This document shows positions 43,679 to 51,924 of a stretch of DNA of 64,000 nucleotides, piece after piece. The DNA is from DATMER01 sp963741305 (lineage in GTDB: Bacteria > Acidobacteriota > Thermoanaerobaculia > Multivoradales > UBA5704), in assembly GCA_963741305.1 (NCBI GenBank), contig CAVUHL010000003.1, positions 6,820,001-6,884,000 of the forward strand. Direction: 5' to 3'. The notes beneath the pieces are model-generated. The model ran no database searches. It was not told the DNA's origin and was given only the letters and a program-made list of their open reading frames with translations. The first letter of the stretch is position 1, and the number at the start of each line of letters is the position of its first letter. Position numbers and translations under genes: made by a program.

Positions 43679-44094
43679 CTTATGCTCCTTAGTAGCGGCA
43701 CTTCATTCATTGCAAGCTGAGACTAGACGTCAAGGGGGCGAAAGTCAAGCGCTAGACCCGCCTTGCAGAGGCGCAACAGTTCAATCGGCGCCTACTGTAA
43801 GTGAGCACTACCTTTTCCCTTCAGAGTTGCAGGAGTATGCGCCTGCGGCCATTATTGCGCCAGTAACTGACTTCATTTAGGCCTACAAGGAGGGTATGTT
43901 AGGCTACTGTGGGGTACTCGCCTTGAGGACCGAGCTCGCTTCTGGCGCTCCCGCCGGGGAAGAGAATCGAGTGGCTTGTGACGATTCTCCGGCTTCTCGA
44001 AGTTCATTTCGGACACTTAGTCAAACCGAAGTAGGATCTCGACGAAGGTGTCGCTGCGAGACTTGCAGAGCCCGCTTTGCGATACCATCCCCGC
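43679..44094. other. Gene-free stretch at the edge of the low-GC island
   Basis: I see no convincing gene, hairpin or repeat in these 416 bases. Short open frames exist, but they have no recognisable product. Base composition rises from AT-rich to the window norm across it, so it probably holds the island junction. TACCAT at 44083-44088 lies six bases before the next ATG and may be a leaderless promoter box. Confidence 0.5.
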
Positions 44095-44328
44095 ATGGAG
44101 AAGCGAGGCCAAGCGACCGACAGGCATGGACGAGTCTGGGAGGCTCGCGTCCTGAGCGAGGGTGAGGGAGAGGAGGAGGACTTCCGCTTCTGGTTTGAAG
44201 GGATGACTCCCGAAGAGCGCGTCCGGGCTGTGGAGGAGTGCCTGCTTTCGTCACTCCGGGCAAAGGGAATCAATGAGATCCCGCGACTACGAAGAGTTTA
44301 TCGAGTCGTTAAACGCAAGCGGCGCTAG
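44095..44328 (+). CDS. Small partner protein of a nucleotidyltransferase module
   Basis: A 77-residue, highly charged protein. The middle, FWFEGMTPEERVRAVEECL, and the end, RLRRVYRVVKR, match small proteins commonly encoded just before nucleotidyltransferase-fold genes in candidate toxin-antitoxin modules. It overlaps the next gene by 56 bases. The ATG at 44095 is chosen because TACCAT lies six bases upstream; a TTG at 44077 would add six residues. Whether it is the toxin or the antitoxin is not known. Confidence 0.65.
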   Translation: MEKRGQATDRHGRVWEARVLSEGEGEEEDFRFWFEGMTPEERVRAVEECLLSSLRAKGINEIPRLRRVYRVVKRKRR

Positions 44329-44737
44329 GTATTTGATCGTCGGGGCGCACGCGGTTGCGCTCCACGCCCGTCCCCGGGCGACCAAGGACCTCGACCTTTT
44401 CATCGAGCCCTCTCCGGACAATGCCGAGCGGGTCCTTGCGGCTATCCGCGCCTTTCTAGGCAGTGATATCGGCCTGACCCTTGCCGACCTGACGACCCCT
44501 GGCAGCATCATCCAACTCGGCGTAGCTCCCTCGCGGATCGACCTGCTGTCCCGGTTAGCGGGGAATCAAGGTTTCCGGGCCGCTTGGGAGTCCAGGGTCG
44601 ATGCGAAATTTGGGGAGGTGGACGCCCACTACCTTTCCCTGGACGACTTGATTCAGGAAAAGGAGAGCGCCGGGCGGGATCAGGATCGGGCAGACCTCCG
44701 GTCCTTGCGGCGGGTGCGGCAAAAGAAGCGGTCATGA
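44273..44737 (+). CDS. Minimal nucleotidyltransferase (MNT/AbiEii-like)
   Basis: A 154-residue nucleotidyltransferase-fold protein. The start YEEFIESLNASGARYLIVGAHAVALHA, followed by RATKDLDLFIEPS, supplies the G(A/G)-x-A and DLDL metal-binding aspartates. RIDLLSRLAG adds the third acidic position, and SLDDLIQEKESAGRDQDRADL is the usual C-terminal helix. Proteins of this type act as toxins or antitoxins that transfer nucleotides to RNA or protein. The large overlap with the small gene before it argues for a single functional module. Confidence 0.82.
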   Translation: MRSRDYEEFIESLNASGARYLIVGAHAVALHARPRATKDLDLFIEPSPDNAERVLAAIRAFLGSDIGLTLADLTTPGSIIQLGVAPSRIDLLSRLAGNQGFRAAWESRVDAKFGEVDAHYLSLDDLIQEKESAGRDQDRADLRSLRRVRQKKRS

Positions 44738-44772
44738 GCCTGCCCAGTGTTGGGAGGTCAGAGCGAACGGCA

Positions 44773-45036
44773 TCAAGTAGGGCGGCCTGCGTTCTTCCTT
44801 TTCTTCACGAGAAACTCGCTAAGCTGCCTCCCTGTGTTCTCCGAAAGCTGTTTCCCGCCGCTGTCAACGACTCCGATGAAGGCCCCGAGTCGCTGGTAAG
44901 CTGAGAGTTGCTCGCCTTCCTCTTCGGCAAGGCGGGCAATGGCATCGCGGACCACCGCAGATTGCGTCTGCCCGCGCCGTGCTGATAGGCGTTTCAGAGT
45001 CGCTGCGGTGGTGGCGTCAATCCGCACGCTAGCCAT
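44773..45036 (-). CDS. Ribbon-helix-helix antitoxin-like protein, apparently orphan
   Basis: An 87-residue protein with an RHH N-terminus (ASVRIDATTAATLKRLSARRGQTQSAVVRDAIARLAEEE) and a tail that would bind a toxin. GAGG lies six bases before the ATG at 45036, which is why the longer frame to 45252 is rejected. No PIN or RelE toxin follows in the 36 bases before the convergent nucleotidyltransferase gene, so it is probably a solitary antitoxin or the remnant of a pair. Confidence 0.72.
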   Translation of the reverse strand: MASVRIDATTAATLKRLSARRGQTQSAVVRDAIARLAEEEGEQLSAYQRLGAFIGVVDSGGKQLSENTGRQLSEFLVKKRKNAGRPT

Positions 45037-45134
45037 CCGATTCCTCAACGTAACCCAGAGAGTGTATCGTAGCTCCTCCCCGCCGTCCCTTCGATAAATC
45101 GTAGCGAGCCTTGTAGATCGCCACGACCTTGTCC

Positions 45135-45674
45135 TCAGGCGCCACCCAGGGTGCGAAAGACCAGGGCGATCCCTGCCAGGATCGCCGAGGGTAGCCAAAC
45201 CCACTTGAGCTCGCTGGCGAGCACGGCCGCGCCGCGCCGGGTGAACAGCCAACTCACTCCAAAAGAAGCGACCTTGATCGGCCGCACAGGGAAGAAGAAA
45301 CGGCGGTTGTCGAAGGGCGAGAAGAGGGCCACTCCTATGCCTCCGTCGGTCAGCGCGTCCAGGAGACTATGGGAGATGGTGGCCAGGAACAGATAAAGCC
45401 ACATCCAGCCGGGCGGCAGCCCTGGCAATCCCTGCCGGAATCCGAGGCCGACGATCGCTCCCGCGAGAGCCGCCGCGAATACCAGGGAGTGGGTAAACCC
45501 CCTGTGACCCCAGACCGATCCATAGCGGACCCCAAAACTAAATCCTGCTACGTCGATGTCCGGAAGGGCGCCGCAGAGCGCGCCCAGGGCCCACGCGCTG
45601 GCCGGGGTCTCCGGCCCGCAGAAACAGGCGCCGATTCCCAATCCGGCTACGGCATGCGAGAAGGCGGATGGCAT
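45135..45674 (-). CDS. Membrane-bound metal-dependent hydrolase (DUF457/YdjM-like)
   Basis: A 179-residue integral membrane protein with four to five helices. Conserved metal-binding text appears as SAFSHAVAGLG, GALPDIDVAGF, WGHRGFTHSLVFA and ATISHSLLDALTDGG, the typical His/Asp set of the YdjM family. Members are linked to the membrane and sometimes to the DNA-damage response, but no substrate is known. The ATG lacks a strong ribosome-binding site. It lies downstream of the Calx-beta protein terminator. Confidence 0.85.
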   Translation of the reverse strand: MPSAFSHAVAGLGIGACFCGPETPASAWALGALCGALPDIDVAGFSFGVRYGSVWGHRGFTHSLVFAAALAGAIVGLGFRQGLPGLPPGWMWLYLFLATISHSLLDALTDGGIGVALFSPFDNRRFFFPVRPIKVASFGVSWLFTRRGAAVLASELKWVWLPSAILAGIALVFRTLGGA

Positions 45675-45713
45675 CTCGTCCGAAGGCTGCAGGCCGTGTG
45701 CCTGATCGCCGCC

Positions 45714-45758
45714 TTCAGCCGCGCCCCGCCGAAAATCTCTCGACGGGGCGCGGCTGAA
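45714..45758 (-). terminator. Strong hairpin after the Calx-beta protein gene
   Basis: A perfect 15-base-pair stem (TTCAGCCGCGCCCCG and complement) surrounds a 15-base loop, 24 bases beyond the stop of the minus-strand gene. No T run follows. Confidence 0.7.
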
Positions 45759-45781
45759 TGGCGGACGAACTGTGGCCGGCT

Positions 45782-47590
45782 CTAGAACTGGTTCGATCTA
45801 TCGACGATCGTGATCTTCATGCTGGAAGGCTTGCCCAGCTGAGCGTTGGATGGCGCGCTGAGGGTCAGCGTAAAGGTCTCTTTGCCTTCCGCGATCCCGT
45901 CCCCCAGGGCCGAGACGCCGATCATCCTGCTGGCCTGGCCGGGGGCGAAGGTCACTGTGCCGCTGGTGGCCACATAGTCGCTGCCGGCCAGGGCAGTGCC
46001 ATCCTTGGTGGCGTAGCTCACCGTCACGCTCTGGGCCGATGGCGCGTTCAAGTTGATCATGATCAGCGCGCCGGTACCTTCCTCAACGACGGTCTCGGAG
46101 GCTGGCAGCGTCAGGCTGTCGTTGGCCGCGATGATGACGGCCGTGTCGGTCGCGGCGCCCAGGCGCCCACCGACGGCCGAAACCAGGCTGATCGTGAAGG
46201 ACTCGGCGTTTTCCCTGATGCCATCCTCCAGGATGGCGACCCACGAGGATTGGCTGGTCTGGCCTTCAGTGAAGATCAGCGTGCCGCCGGTGCTGGCGTA
46301 GTCGCTGTTGACCGTGGCCGTTCCGGCGGTGGTGGCAAAGTCCACCCATATGCTCTGGCCGGCTGGCACCGGCTTGTTCAGAGTGACCATGAAGCGCACC
46401 AACCCGCCGCTTTCCTGCACCGTCAGCGCACTGGCGGCCATGTTGAACTCGAAATCGGTCGTCGGGTAGCTGGAATACAGGCTGTGGCCGCCATCGATGA
46501 AGGCGTTGAAGTCGGCCATCGCCTCCCACCAGTTCCGCATGTACTGGCCATTGAAGACGATACCGTTGTTATAGCCGGGCATGTTCTGCATGTACCACTT
46601 GTAGAAGCCGGTCGCCGTACAGTTCCACTGATTGCAGTCTCCGAGTACGTAGTCCGTCTGGGTATCGTCGGGGTGCCAGGTCGCACAGTTGTTCCAGCGG
46701 TCCTCGCCCGAGTTGTAGACGTACTCGCTGTTGGTGTTGGGTGGGCGGTGGGTGTTGCCGCACGAGGCCTTGTAGCCCGGCAGCGAGCCGCGCTCGCCGT
46801 ACACCGAAAAGTCGTCCCAGAACACGCTGCCGATCACATTGGCATCGGTTGGCGGATAGTCGTGGTCTTCTTCGGCGTAGAAGATCACGTTCTCGATCTG
46901 GTGCAGGCGGTTGTGAATGGTGTTGCTGATGTCCCCCGTCACTTGGTAGACGAAGTTGTACATCACGTAGGAGTTGGCGCACTTCGGCATCTGGAACTCG
47001 GGCTCGACATCCTCTTCCTTCGGCCAGGAATTGCTGACGTCGCCGTAGCGGCTGTGCATGCGCGACTCATCGGGCTCGATGCCGCCCGGCGTATCGTTGT
47101 GGTAGCCGTAGATCCAGACCTCCTTCACTCCGCGGTTGTCGACGTAGTCGCACACATTCTGTTGATCCAGGATCAGGCCATAGTTGGGGCGGATTCTGCC
47201 GTTCGGGAGCTTGTGGCCGCGTGGCATCGGGCCGAAGATGTCTATCTTTTCCAGCAGCGAGTACTCCAGGAAGCGCGGCGCGGCCGGGTTGCGGTAGCCG
47301 CGGTATCGGGTTGCATCGCTGATCAGCGGCAGGGACTGGTCGACCATGGCCTGGGTCGCCGCCTGCATCGTGCTCACCAGGATGTCCTGGTTCAGCCCGG
47401 TCTCGGCCCGGCTCAGGTACTCTTGCCGGTCGGGGTGAGGCGGGAAGTAGTTGATCTGGAGCACCGGCATGCTTCGGGGGGCGGTCAAAACGGCAGGGCC
47501 GGCGAGGGCCGCGCGCGACGGGGTGGCGGTGAACATCGCGGCGAGCAGCACCAGGTGCATGCCGCGGGTCATCTCTAGGTGTCTGAACAT
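45782..47590 (-). CDS. Secreted protein with C-terminal Calx-beta repeats
   Basis: A 602-residue secreted protein. The signal peptide region is MTRGMHLVLLAAMFTATPSRA. Residues 40-370 form an unrecognised catalytic-looking domain with many aromatic residues and conserved-looking stretches (PVLQINYFPP, DQQNVCDYVDNRGVKEVWIYGYHND, RMHSRYGDVSNSWP). Two Calx-beta domains follow (VDFATTAGTATVNSDYAS with TLIFTEGQTSQ; VSYATKDGTALAGSDYVA with TVTFAPGQAS). The ATG at 47590 has GGAG six bases upstream. Calx-beta repeats suggest calcium-dependent adhesion at the surface. It shares its promoter cassette with the small secreted gene at 39.8 kb. Confidence 0.82.
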   Translation of the reverse strand: MFRHLEMTRGMHLVLLAAMFTATPSRAALAGPAVLTAPRSMPVLQINYFPPHPDRQEYLSRAETGLNQDILVSTMQAATQAMVDQSLPLISDATRYRGYRNPAAPRFLEYSLLEKIDIFGPMPRGHKLPNGRIRPNYGLILDQQNVCDYVDNRGVKEVWIYGYHNDTPGGIEPDESRMHSRYGDVSNSWPKEEDVEPEFQMPKCANSYVMYNFVYQVTGDISNTIHNRLHQIENVIFYAEEDHDYPPTDANVIGSVFWDDFSVYGERGSLPGYKASCGNTHRPPNTNSEYVYNSGEDRWNNCATWHPDDTQTDYVLGDCNQWNCTATGFYKWYMQNMPGYNNGIVFNGQYMRNWWEAMADFNAFIDGGHSLYSSYPTTDFEFNMAASALTVQESGGLVRFMVTLNKPVPAGQSIWVDFATTAGTATVNSDYASTGGTLIFTEGQTSQSSWVAILEDGIRENAESFTISLVSAVGGRLGAATDTAVIIAANDSLTLPASETVVEEGTGALIMINLNAPSAQSVTVSYATKDGTALAGSDYVATSGTVTFAPGQASRMIGVSALGDGIAEGKETFTLTLSAPSNAQLGKPSSMKITIVDRSNQF

Positions 47591-47656
47591 TTCTTTCTCC
47601 ACAGAGTTCCTTGGTTGTAGCGCCGGCTGGGCGCCTCGTTGTGCCGCTCCCATAGG

Positions 47657-47671
47657 GCAAGGTCGCGGCCA
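47657..47671 (-). promoter_or_regulatory. Sigma-54-like promoter of the Calx-beta protein gene
   Basis: TGGCCGCGACCTTGC on the minus strand has -24/-12 spacing and differs from the 40.35-kb copy at one position. The flanks, including the downstream GAGCGGCAC-ACGAGGCGC block, also match that copy. Confidence 0.5.
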
Positions 47672-47774
47672 GGTGCCAAGTCACTGAAAAGAAAGGAAGT
47701 CGAGAAAACTGGCCGTCCCGCGGACGGGACTGGCGCCTCCCAGGCGCCCGGATCAGTCCCGAAATCGGGACGGG

Positions 47775-48527
47775 TCAGACTGCCACGCCGAACATCTCGC
47801 GCAAAAGAGCCTCACGCTCCTCTTCGCTTGCCAGGAGTCTCTCCTGCCGTTCGCCGCCCTTGGTGGTGATCAGCTTCGTCCCACTCAAGGTGACGCGCCC
47901 TTCCGGCGTCGCCAGGGAGCAGAGGGTCTGGCGGGTGAAGTGCGATTCCGGCGAGGTCTGGTGGAAGTGGCACATCCCGGCGTAGTCCGGATACTCGTGT
48001 GGTTGCAGGGTGAAGCGGTACTGCGGTTGCCAGGGCTTCTCGGAGCCGTCGCGCCTCAGGAGGAGGAGATGTCCGCCGTCCTCGTCGATCCGGAAGGCGT
48101 GCGCGCCCTCCGGCTGCTCTCCCCGCTCGTCCAGCCGCAGCGGATCGCGGAAGGAATCTCCGAAGCCGACATCCACGAGCCAGCGTTCCTCCAAGTCGAC
48201 CTCAAGTGCCATGTGATCGAAGTCCGGGCCGAAAGTGCCGTCCGGCCTCGCCACGGCGGCCGAGAGCATGGTGACTTGAAAGCCCAGGGCGCGCAGCAGG
48301 GCCGCGAAGAGCCCGTTGAGCTCGTAGCAGAAGCCGCCTCTCCGCCGTTCCACCACCTTGTCGAACAGGGATTCGTCGTCGAGGACGATCGGCTGTTGGG
48401 CGTGGATGCTGAGGTTCTCGAAGGGGACCGTCTGGAGATGGGCCACCTGCAAGGCGCGCAAGGTCTCGGCCGTGGAAGTCAGCGGGCCGCAGTAGCCGAT
48501 CCGGTCGAGATAGGATTGAATGTCCAT
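47775..48527 (-). CDS. nat: Arylamine N-acetyltransferase
   Basis: A 250-residue NAT enzyme that transfers acetyl from acetyl-CoA to arylamines. The catalytic triad is visible: Cys in RRGGFCYELNG near residue 69, His in DFDHMALEV near 107, Asp in WLVDVGFGD near 120. MDIQSYLDRIGY and TVPFENLSIH are the family N-terminal motifs. A TAGACT box (48534-48539) lies exactly six bases upstream of the ATG and there is no ribosome-binding site, so the gene is probably leaderless. Confidence 0.92.
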   Translation of the reverse strand: MDIQSYLDRIGYCGPLTSTAETLRALQVAHLQTVPFENLSIHAQQPIVLDDESLFDKVVERRRGGFCYELNGLFAALLRALGFQVTMLSAAVARPDGTFGPDFDHMALEVDLEERWLVDVGFGDSFRDPLRLDERGEQPEGAHAFRIDEDGGHLLLLRRDGSEKPWQPQYRFTLQPHEYPDYAGMCHFHQTSPESHFTRQTLCSLATPEGRVTLSGTKLITTKGGERQERLLASEEEREALLREMFGVAV

Positions 48528-48533
48528 GGCCGG

Positions 48534-48539
48534 AGTCTA
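48534..48539 (-). promoter_or_regulatory. -10-like box six bases before nat
   Basis: On the minus strand TAGACT, then CCGGCC, then ATG. This fits a leaderless promoter; no good -35 box is visible. Confidence 0.4.
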
Positions 48540-48555
48540 GCAAGGAGGCGTGGCG

Positions 48556-49152
48556 ATGAAAGAGTGGATCGAGGGCAGCTCGGACATGGCCTTAGGGTCG
48601 GTCGTGCTCTTCTTCTTCCTGATCTTCATCTTCGCGCTCGGGAAGGTCATCTATACCTTCAAGAACGCGCGGTTCACGAAGGCTTGGTCGCCGCTCGTCC
48701 CCATCATCAACGGGACGGTGGCCGGCGATGGCGGCGGGGGGTCCACCAGTTGGCTGACGGGGACCTGGCAGGGACGGCGGGTGCGGGCGATGATGATCCC
48801 CGGCCGGAACCGGTACAGCGGCGAGAGCGGCTCGAGGTACAACGATTTCGGGATCGAGCTGCTGGACGTGCCAGGCGGCCAGGATTGGAGGATCGACAAT
48901 TCGCGGGTCGAGATGGCCGAGCCCGCGCTCCGCCAGAGATTGGAGGCTTCCGGCATCCTCCTCGTGATCCAGGCGTTTGGAACGCCGGCGGTCTCGTACA
49001 GCCGGGCGCAGAGAATCCTTTCGTACAGCGAGGACGCGGGATCGAGATGGACTCCGACCCCCGAACACTTCGAGGCGGAGCTGCAGCTCCTCCTGCGCCT
49101 CGCCAAGGTGAACGAGGAAATCAATCCCTCACCGCGGACTCCAGCATCCTGA
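48556..49152 (+). CDS. Single-helix membrane protein of unknown function
   Basis: A 198-residue protein with one N-terminal helix (ALGSVVLFFFLIFIFALGKVIY) and a soluble remainder (WLTGTWQGRRVRAMMIPGRN, NDFGIELLDVPGGQDWRIDN, TPEHFEAELQLLLRLAKVNEEIN). GGAGG lies eight bases before this ATG. I do not recognise the family. It may be anchored with the C-terminal domain in the cytoplasm or periplasm. The last 32 bases overlap the LD-carboxypeptidase gene on the other strand. Confidence 0.72.
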   Translation: MKEWIEGSSDMALGSVVLFFFLIFIFALGKVIYTFKNARFTKAWSPLVPIINGTVAGDGGGGSTSWLTGTWQGRRVRAMMIPGRNRYSGESGSRYNDFGIELLDVPGGQDWRIDNSRVEMAEPALRQRLEASGILLVIQAFGTPAVSYSRAQRILSYSEDAGSRWTPTPEHFEAELQLLLRLAKVNEEINPSPRTPAS

Positions 49153-50164
49153 TCGTTCCGGGCGCTGCATCTACCTCGACTTCCGCTCCGACCGGCAGCG
49201 TGAACTGGCGTTCGATATGGCCGATCATGGCTCCCGACCAGGCGGGAACGCGTAGCGGCTTCAGATGGTCGTGGAGCACGTCGGTCACGGTCAGCGAGCC
49301 GAAGCCTTCGCCGGGACCGCAATCGGTGCACTGCCCCCAGATCACGGCGCGGGCTTTCTGCAGGATGCCCGCGAGGCGGAGCTGGGTGAGCATGCGATCG
49401 ATCCGGTAGGGCGCCTCTTCCACGTCTTCCAGGAAGAGGATGCAGCCCTCCCAGTCCGGCAGGTAGCCCGATCCCACGAGGCTCGTCAGAACGGTCAGAT
49501 TGCCGCCGAGCAACCTGCCGCGCGCGGTTCCGGGATGGAGGGTCTGCACTCGGTTTTCGACGATCGTGAGGTGGTCCTCATCGATCTCTTTCAGGTTTTC
49601 GAAGGTGGCCGCTTCTCCCTCCTGGAGAACCCGCTTCATGTAGCCCACGTTGAAAGGGTTCCATTGTGAGTTGCCCACGGGACCGTGAAAGGTCACGAGG
49701 CCGGTCTTCGCGTGCAGGGAGAGCAGGAGCGCGGTGATGTCGCTGAAGCCGAGCAGGATCTTGGGGTTTTTCGCGATCGTCTTCCAGTCGAGCATGGGAA
49801 GCAGGCGGGCGCAGCCCCAGCCGCCACGGACGCAGTGGATCGCGCGCACTTCTGGGTCGGCGAACATTCCGTTCAAATCGGCGGCGCGCTGTTCGTCGGT
49901 TCCGGCGAAGTAGCCGTGGCGCGCCAGCAGGTTGGCCCCCCGCTTCGTCTTGAATCCGAGCGCAGTCAGGGATTCGGCCACGATCTCGATATTGACCGGC
50001 TCCCAGACGGCTCCGGCCGGGTTTACGAGGCCGATGGTGTCTCCGGGACGCAGCCGTCCGGGTCGGAGGGTGCGCGGCTTTTCCGGTCCGGCCGCAGAGA
50101 GGAAACGGGGCAGGAGAGCTAGCGCGGCGGCTCCGGCGAGGGCTTGGCGGCGGGTGGCATCCAT
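49121..50164 (-). CDS. LD-carboxypeptidase (peptidase family S66), Tat-like signal
   Basis: A 347-residue enzyme that removes the terminal D-alanine from murein tetrapeptides. It opens MDATRRQALAGAAALALLPRFLSA, a twin-Arg-like signal. The family text follows: GDTIGLVNPAG, CVRGGWGCARLL, and the nucleophile Ser in LLGFSDITALLLSLH near residue 140. NLTVLTSLVGS, a Glu in CILFLEDVEEAPYRIDRML, and the His in MIGHIERQFTLPVG complete the triad region. A TATTAT box lies six bases before the ATG. It is divergent from a sensor kinase, with a palindrome between them. Confidence 0.9.
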   Translation of the reverse strand: MDATRRQALAGAAALALLPRFLSAAGPEKPRTLRPGRLRPGDTIGLVNPAGAVWEPVNIEIVAESLTALGFKTKRGANLLARHGYFAGTDEQRAADLNGMFADPEVRAIHCVRGGWGCARLLPMLDWKTIAKNPKILLGFSDITALLLSLHAKTGLVTFHGPVGNSQWNPFNVGYMKRVLQEGEAATFENLKEIDEDHLTIVENRVQTLHPGTARGRLLGGNLTVLTSLVGSGYLPDWEGCILFLEDVEEAPYRIDRMLTQLRLAGILQKARAVIWGQCTDCGPGEGFGSLTVTDVLHDHLKPLRVPAWSGAMIGHIERQFTLPVGAEVEVDAAPGTIRMLESAVRD

Positions 50165-50170
50165 GGCGGG

Positions 50171-50191
50171 ATAATATGGCACCTGCCATAT
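50171..50191. promoter_or_regulatory. Divergent promoter region with operator-like palindrome
   Basis: ATATGGCA-CC-TGCCATAT (50174-50191) is a perfect palindrome that overlaps the start codon of the kinase gene. ATAATA at 50171-50176 reads as TATTAT toward the peptidase gene and as part of TAATAT toward the kinase. A bound regulator would block both genes. Confidence 0.55.
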
Positions 50192-51338
50192 GAGCGATCG
50201 AGAGCAGCAGCTATCCATCCTCAACGACGTGGCGCGGGCACTGAACGCGTCCGTCGATCTCCCGGCTCTGCTCGCGCGGGCTCTCGAAAAGGTGGCCGAG
50301 CTGCTCGGTCTGAGCACCGGCTGGGTGCTCCTCTTCGACGAGGCTTCCGAGGAGCCGTACCTTGCCGCGGCTCAGAACCTTCCTCCTGCCCTCCTGCAGG
50401 ACCCGAAGCTTCTGGCCGGATGGTGCTACTGCCTCGAAGCATTCGAGGATGGCGATCTCGATGGCGCTGCCAACATCGGCGTCATCACCTGCAGCCGTCT
50501 GCGCAAGCTCGAGCCGGCCCCGACAGCCGGGCTTCGATATCACGCGAGCGTCCCGCTCCAGGTTTCAACCGGCGACGAGCTCAAGCGGCTGGGGATGCTC
50601 AATGTGGCGGGCCCCGAGTGGCGCGAACTGGAGGAGGACGAGCTGAACCTCCTCCACACGATCGGCGACCTGCTCGGCGTGGCTGTCGAGCGGGCGCGGC
50701 TGCACGCGCGCCGGCTGGAGTCGGCCCAGACCGAGGAGCGCAACCGCCTCGCCCGCGAGATCCACGACACGATCGCGCAGGATCTCTCCGCAATAGCTTT
50801 TCAGCTCGAAGCCGCCGAGGCGCTTCTGGCTCAACAGTCGGATCCGGAGCGCGTCCGGAAGAGCGTGTCCACCGCGCTCGACCTCACCCGCAAGGGGCTG
50901 GAGGAGGCGCGGCGCTCGGTCCTCGACCTCCGCGCCGCTCCACTGGAAGGACGGACGCTCCCGGCGGCGCTCGCCGCCCTGGCGGCGGAAACTGCGACCG
51001 TGACTTTCGAATCCTCGCCTTCCAGCGTGCCATTGCCTCCTGCCGTCGAGGTCGGCCTCTATCGCATCGCCCAAGAAGCGATTCACAATGCTTTGCGGCA
51101 TGCTGCCGCTGCTTGTGTGGAACTTCGCTTGGAGATCTCGACTGAGAGCGTCCGTCTCATAGTTCAGGACGATGGAAAGGGTTTTCCGGAGGGGGCCTCG
51201 TCGGGCCGCTTCGGTCTGGTCGGCATGCGGGAGCGCGCTCGCCTGCTCGGCGGGAGCTTTCAGGTCGAAAGCTCTCCCGGCGCCGGCACCCGGATCACGG
51301 CCGAGGTTCCTTATGATTCGAATCCTCCTCGCCGATGA
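50190..51338 (+). CDS. GAF-domain histidine kinase, NarX/DesK-type
   Basis: A 382-residue cytoplasmic kinase. A GAF domain covers about residues 15-170 (LLARALEKVAELLGLSTGWVLLFDE), with cysteines in WCYC and VITCSRL that could bind a metal or cluster. The HisKA_3 phospho-acceptor His is in ERNRLAREIHDTIAQDLSAIAFQLE near residue 193, and the ATPase has YRIAQEAIHNALRHA and GRFGLVGMRERARLLGG. It overlaps the response-regulator gene by 26 bases, which marks the pair. The short space to the divergent peptidase suggests local control. Confidence 0.92.
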   Translation: MSDREQQLSILNDVARALNASVDLPALLARALEKVAELLGLSTGWVLLFDEASEEPYLAAAQNLPPALLQDPKLLAGWCYCLEAFEDGDLDGAANIGVITCSRLRKLEPAPTAGLRYHASVPLQVSTGDELKRLGMLNVAGPEWRELEEDELNLLHTIGDLLGVAVERARLHARRLESAQTEERNRLAREIHDTIAQDLSAIAFQLEAAEALLAQQSDPERVRKSVSTALDLTRKGLEEARRSVLDLRAAPLEGRTLPAALAALAAETATVTFESSPSSVPLPPAVEVGLYRIAQEAIHNALRHAAAACVELRLEISTESVRLIVQDDGKGFPEGASSGRFGLVGMRERARLLGGSFQVESSPGAGTRITAEVPYDSNPPRR

Positions 51339-51921
51339 TCATCCGGTGGTGCGCGACGGGCTCGCGGCCATGCTGGCGACGCAGCCTGATTTTGAAGTGG
51401 TCGGCGAGGCCGGCAATGGCGCCGAGGCGCTGACCGAGGCGGCTCGGCTGCGGCCGGATGTCGTATTGATGGACCTGGAGATGCCGATTCTCGACGGCAT
51501 CGAGGCGATCCGCCGGTTGCGCGTGGCCGATCCGGCAGTTCAGGTGGTGGTGCTGACCGCGTTCGACACGGACGAGCGTATCGTCGGCGCAATCCAGGCC
51601 GGCGCTCAAGGTTATTTATTGAAAGGAGCGCCGCGCGCCGAGATCTTCGCCGCCATCCGGACCGTGAGCACCGGGGGAGCGCTGATTCCGCCCGTGATCG
51701 CCTCGAAGCTGTTGCGCCAGGTCCGCGAGGACGCACTCACAGCGCGAGAAAAAGAGGTGCTGGAGCTTGTGGCGTCGGGCCTTGCCAATGGGGAGATCGC
51801 CGGACGGCTTTTCATCAGCGAGCGTACAGTGAAGTTCCACGTCAGCGCCATCCTCTCCAAGCTCGGCGCGAAGAACAGGACCCAGGCGGTTCGGGTGGCG
51901 CGGGAGCGCGGGCTGGTTTAG
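51313..51921 (+). CDS. NarL/FixJ-family response regulator
   Basis: A 202-residue regulator. The receiver has acidic residues in LLADDHP, Asp54 in VVLMDLEMP, Thr in VVLTAFD and Lys in YLLKGA. A LuxR-type helix-turn-helix follows (LTAREKEVLELVASGLANGEIAGRLFISERTVKFHVSAILSKLG). It is the cognate output of the GAF kinase. The ATG at 51313 is preferred to an upstream frame that translates the kinase end. Confidence 0.95.
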   Translation: MIRILLADDHPVVRDGLAAMLATQPDFEVVGEAGNGAEALTEAARLRPDVVLMDLEMPILDGIEAIRRLRVADPAVQVVVLTAFDTDERIVGAIQAGAQGYLLKGAPRAEIFAAIRTVSTGGALIPPVIASKLLRQVREDALTAREKEVLELVASGLANGEIAGRLFISERTVKFHVSAILSKLGAKNRTQAVRVARERGLV

Positions 51922-51924
51922 GCC

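Noticed and set aside
43617..44077. Short open frames in the gap after the Gp37/Gp68 gene
   Set aside because: No homology pattern, poor starts and no conserved motif; treated as non-coding.
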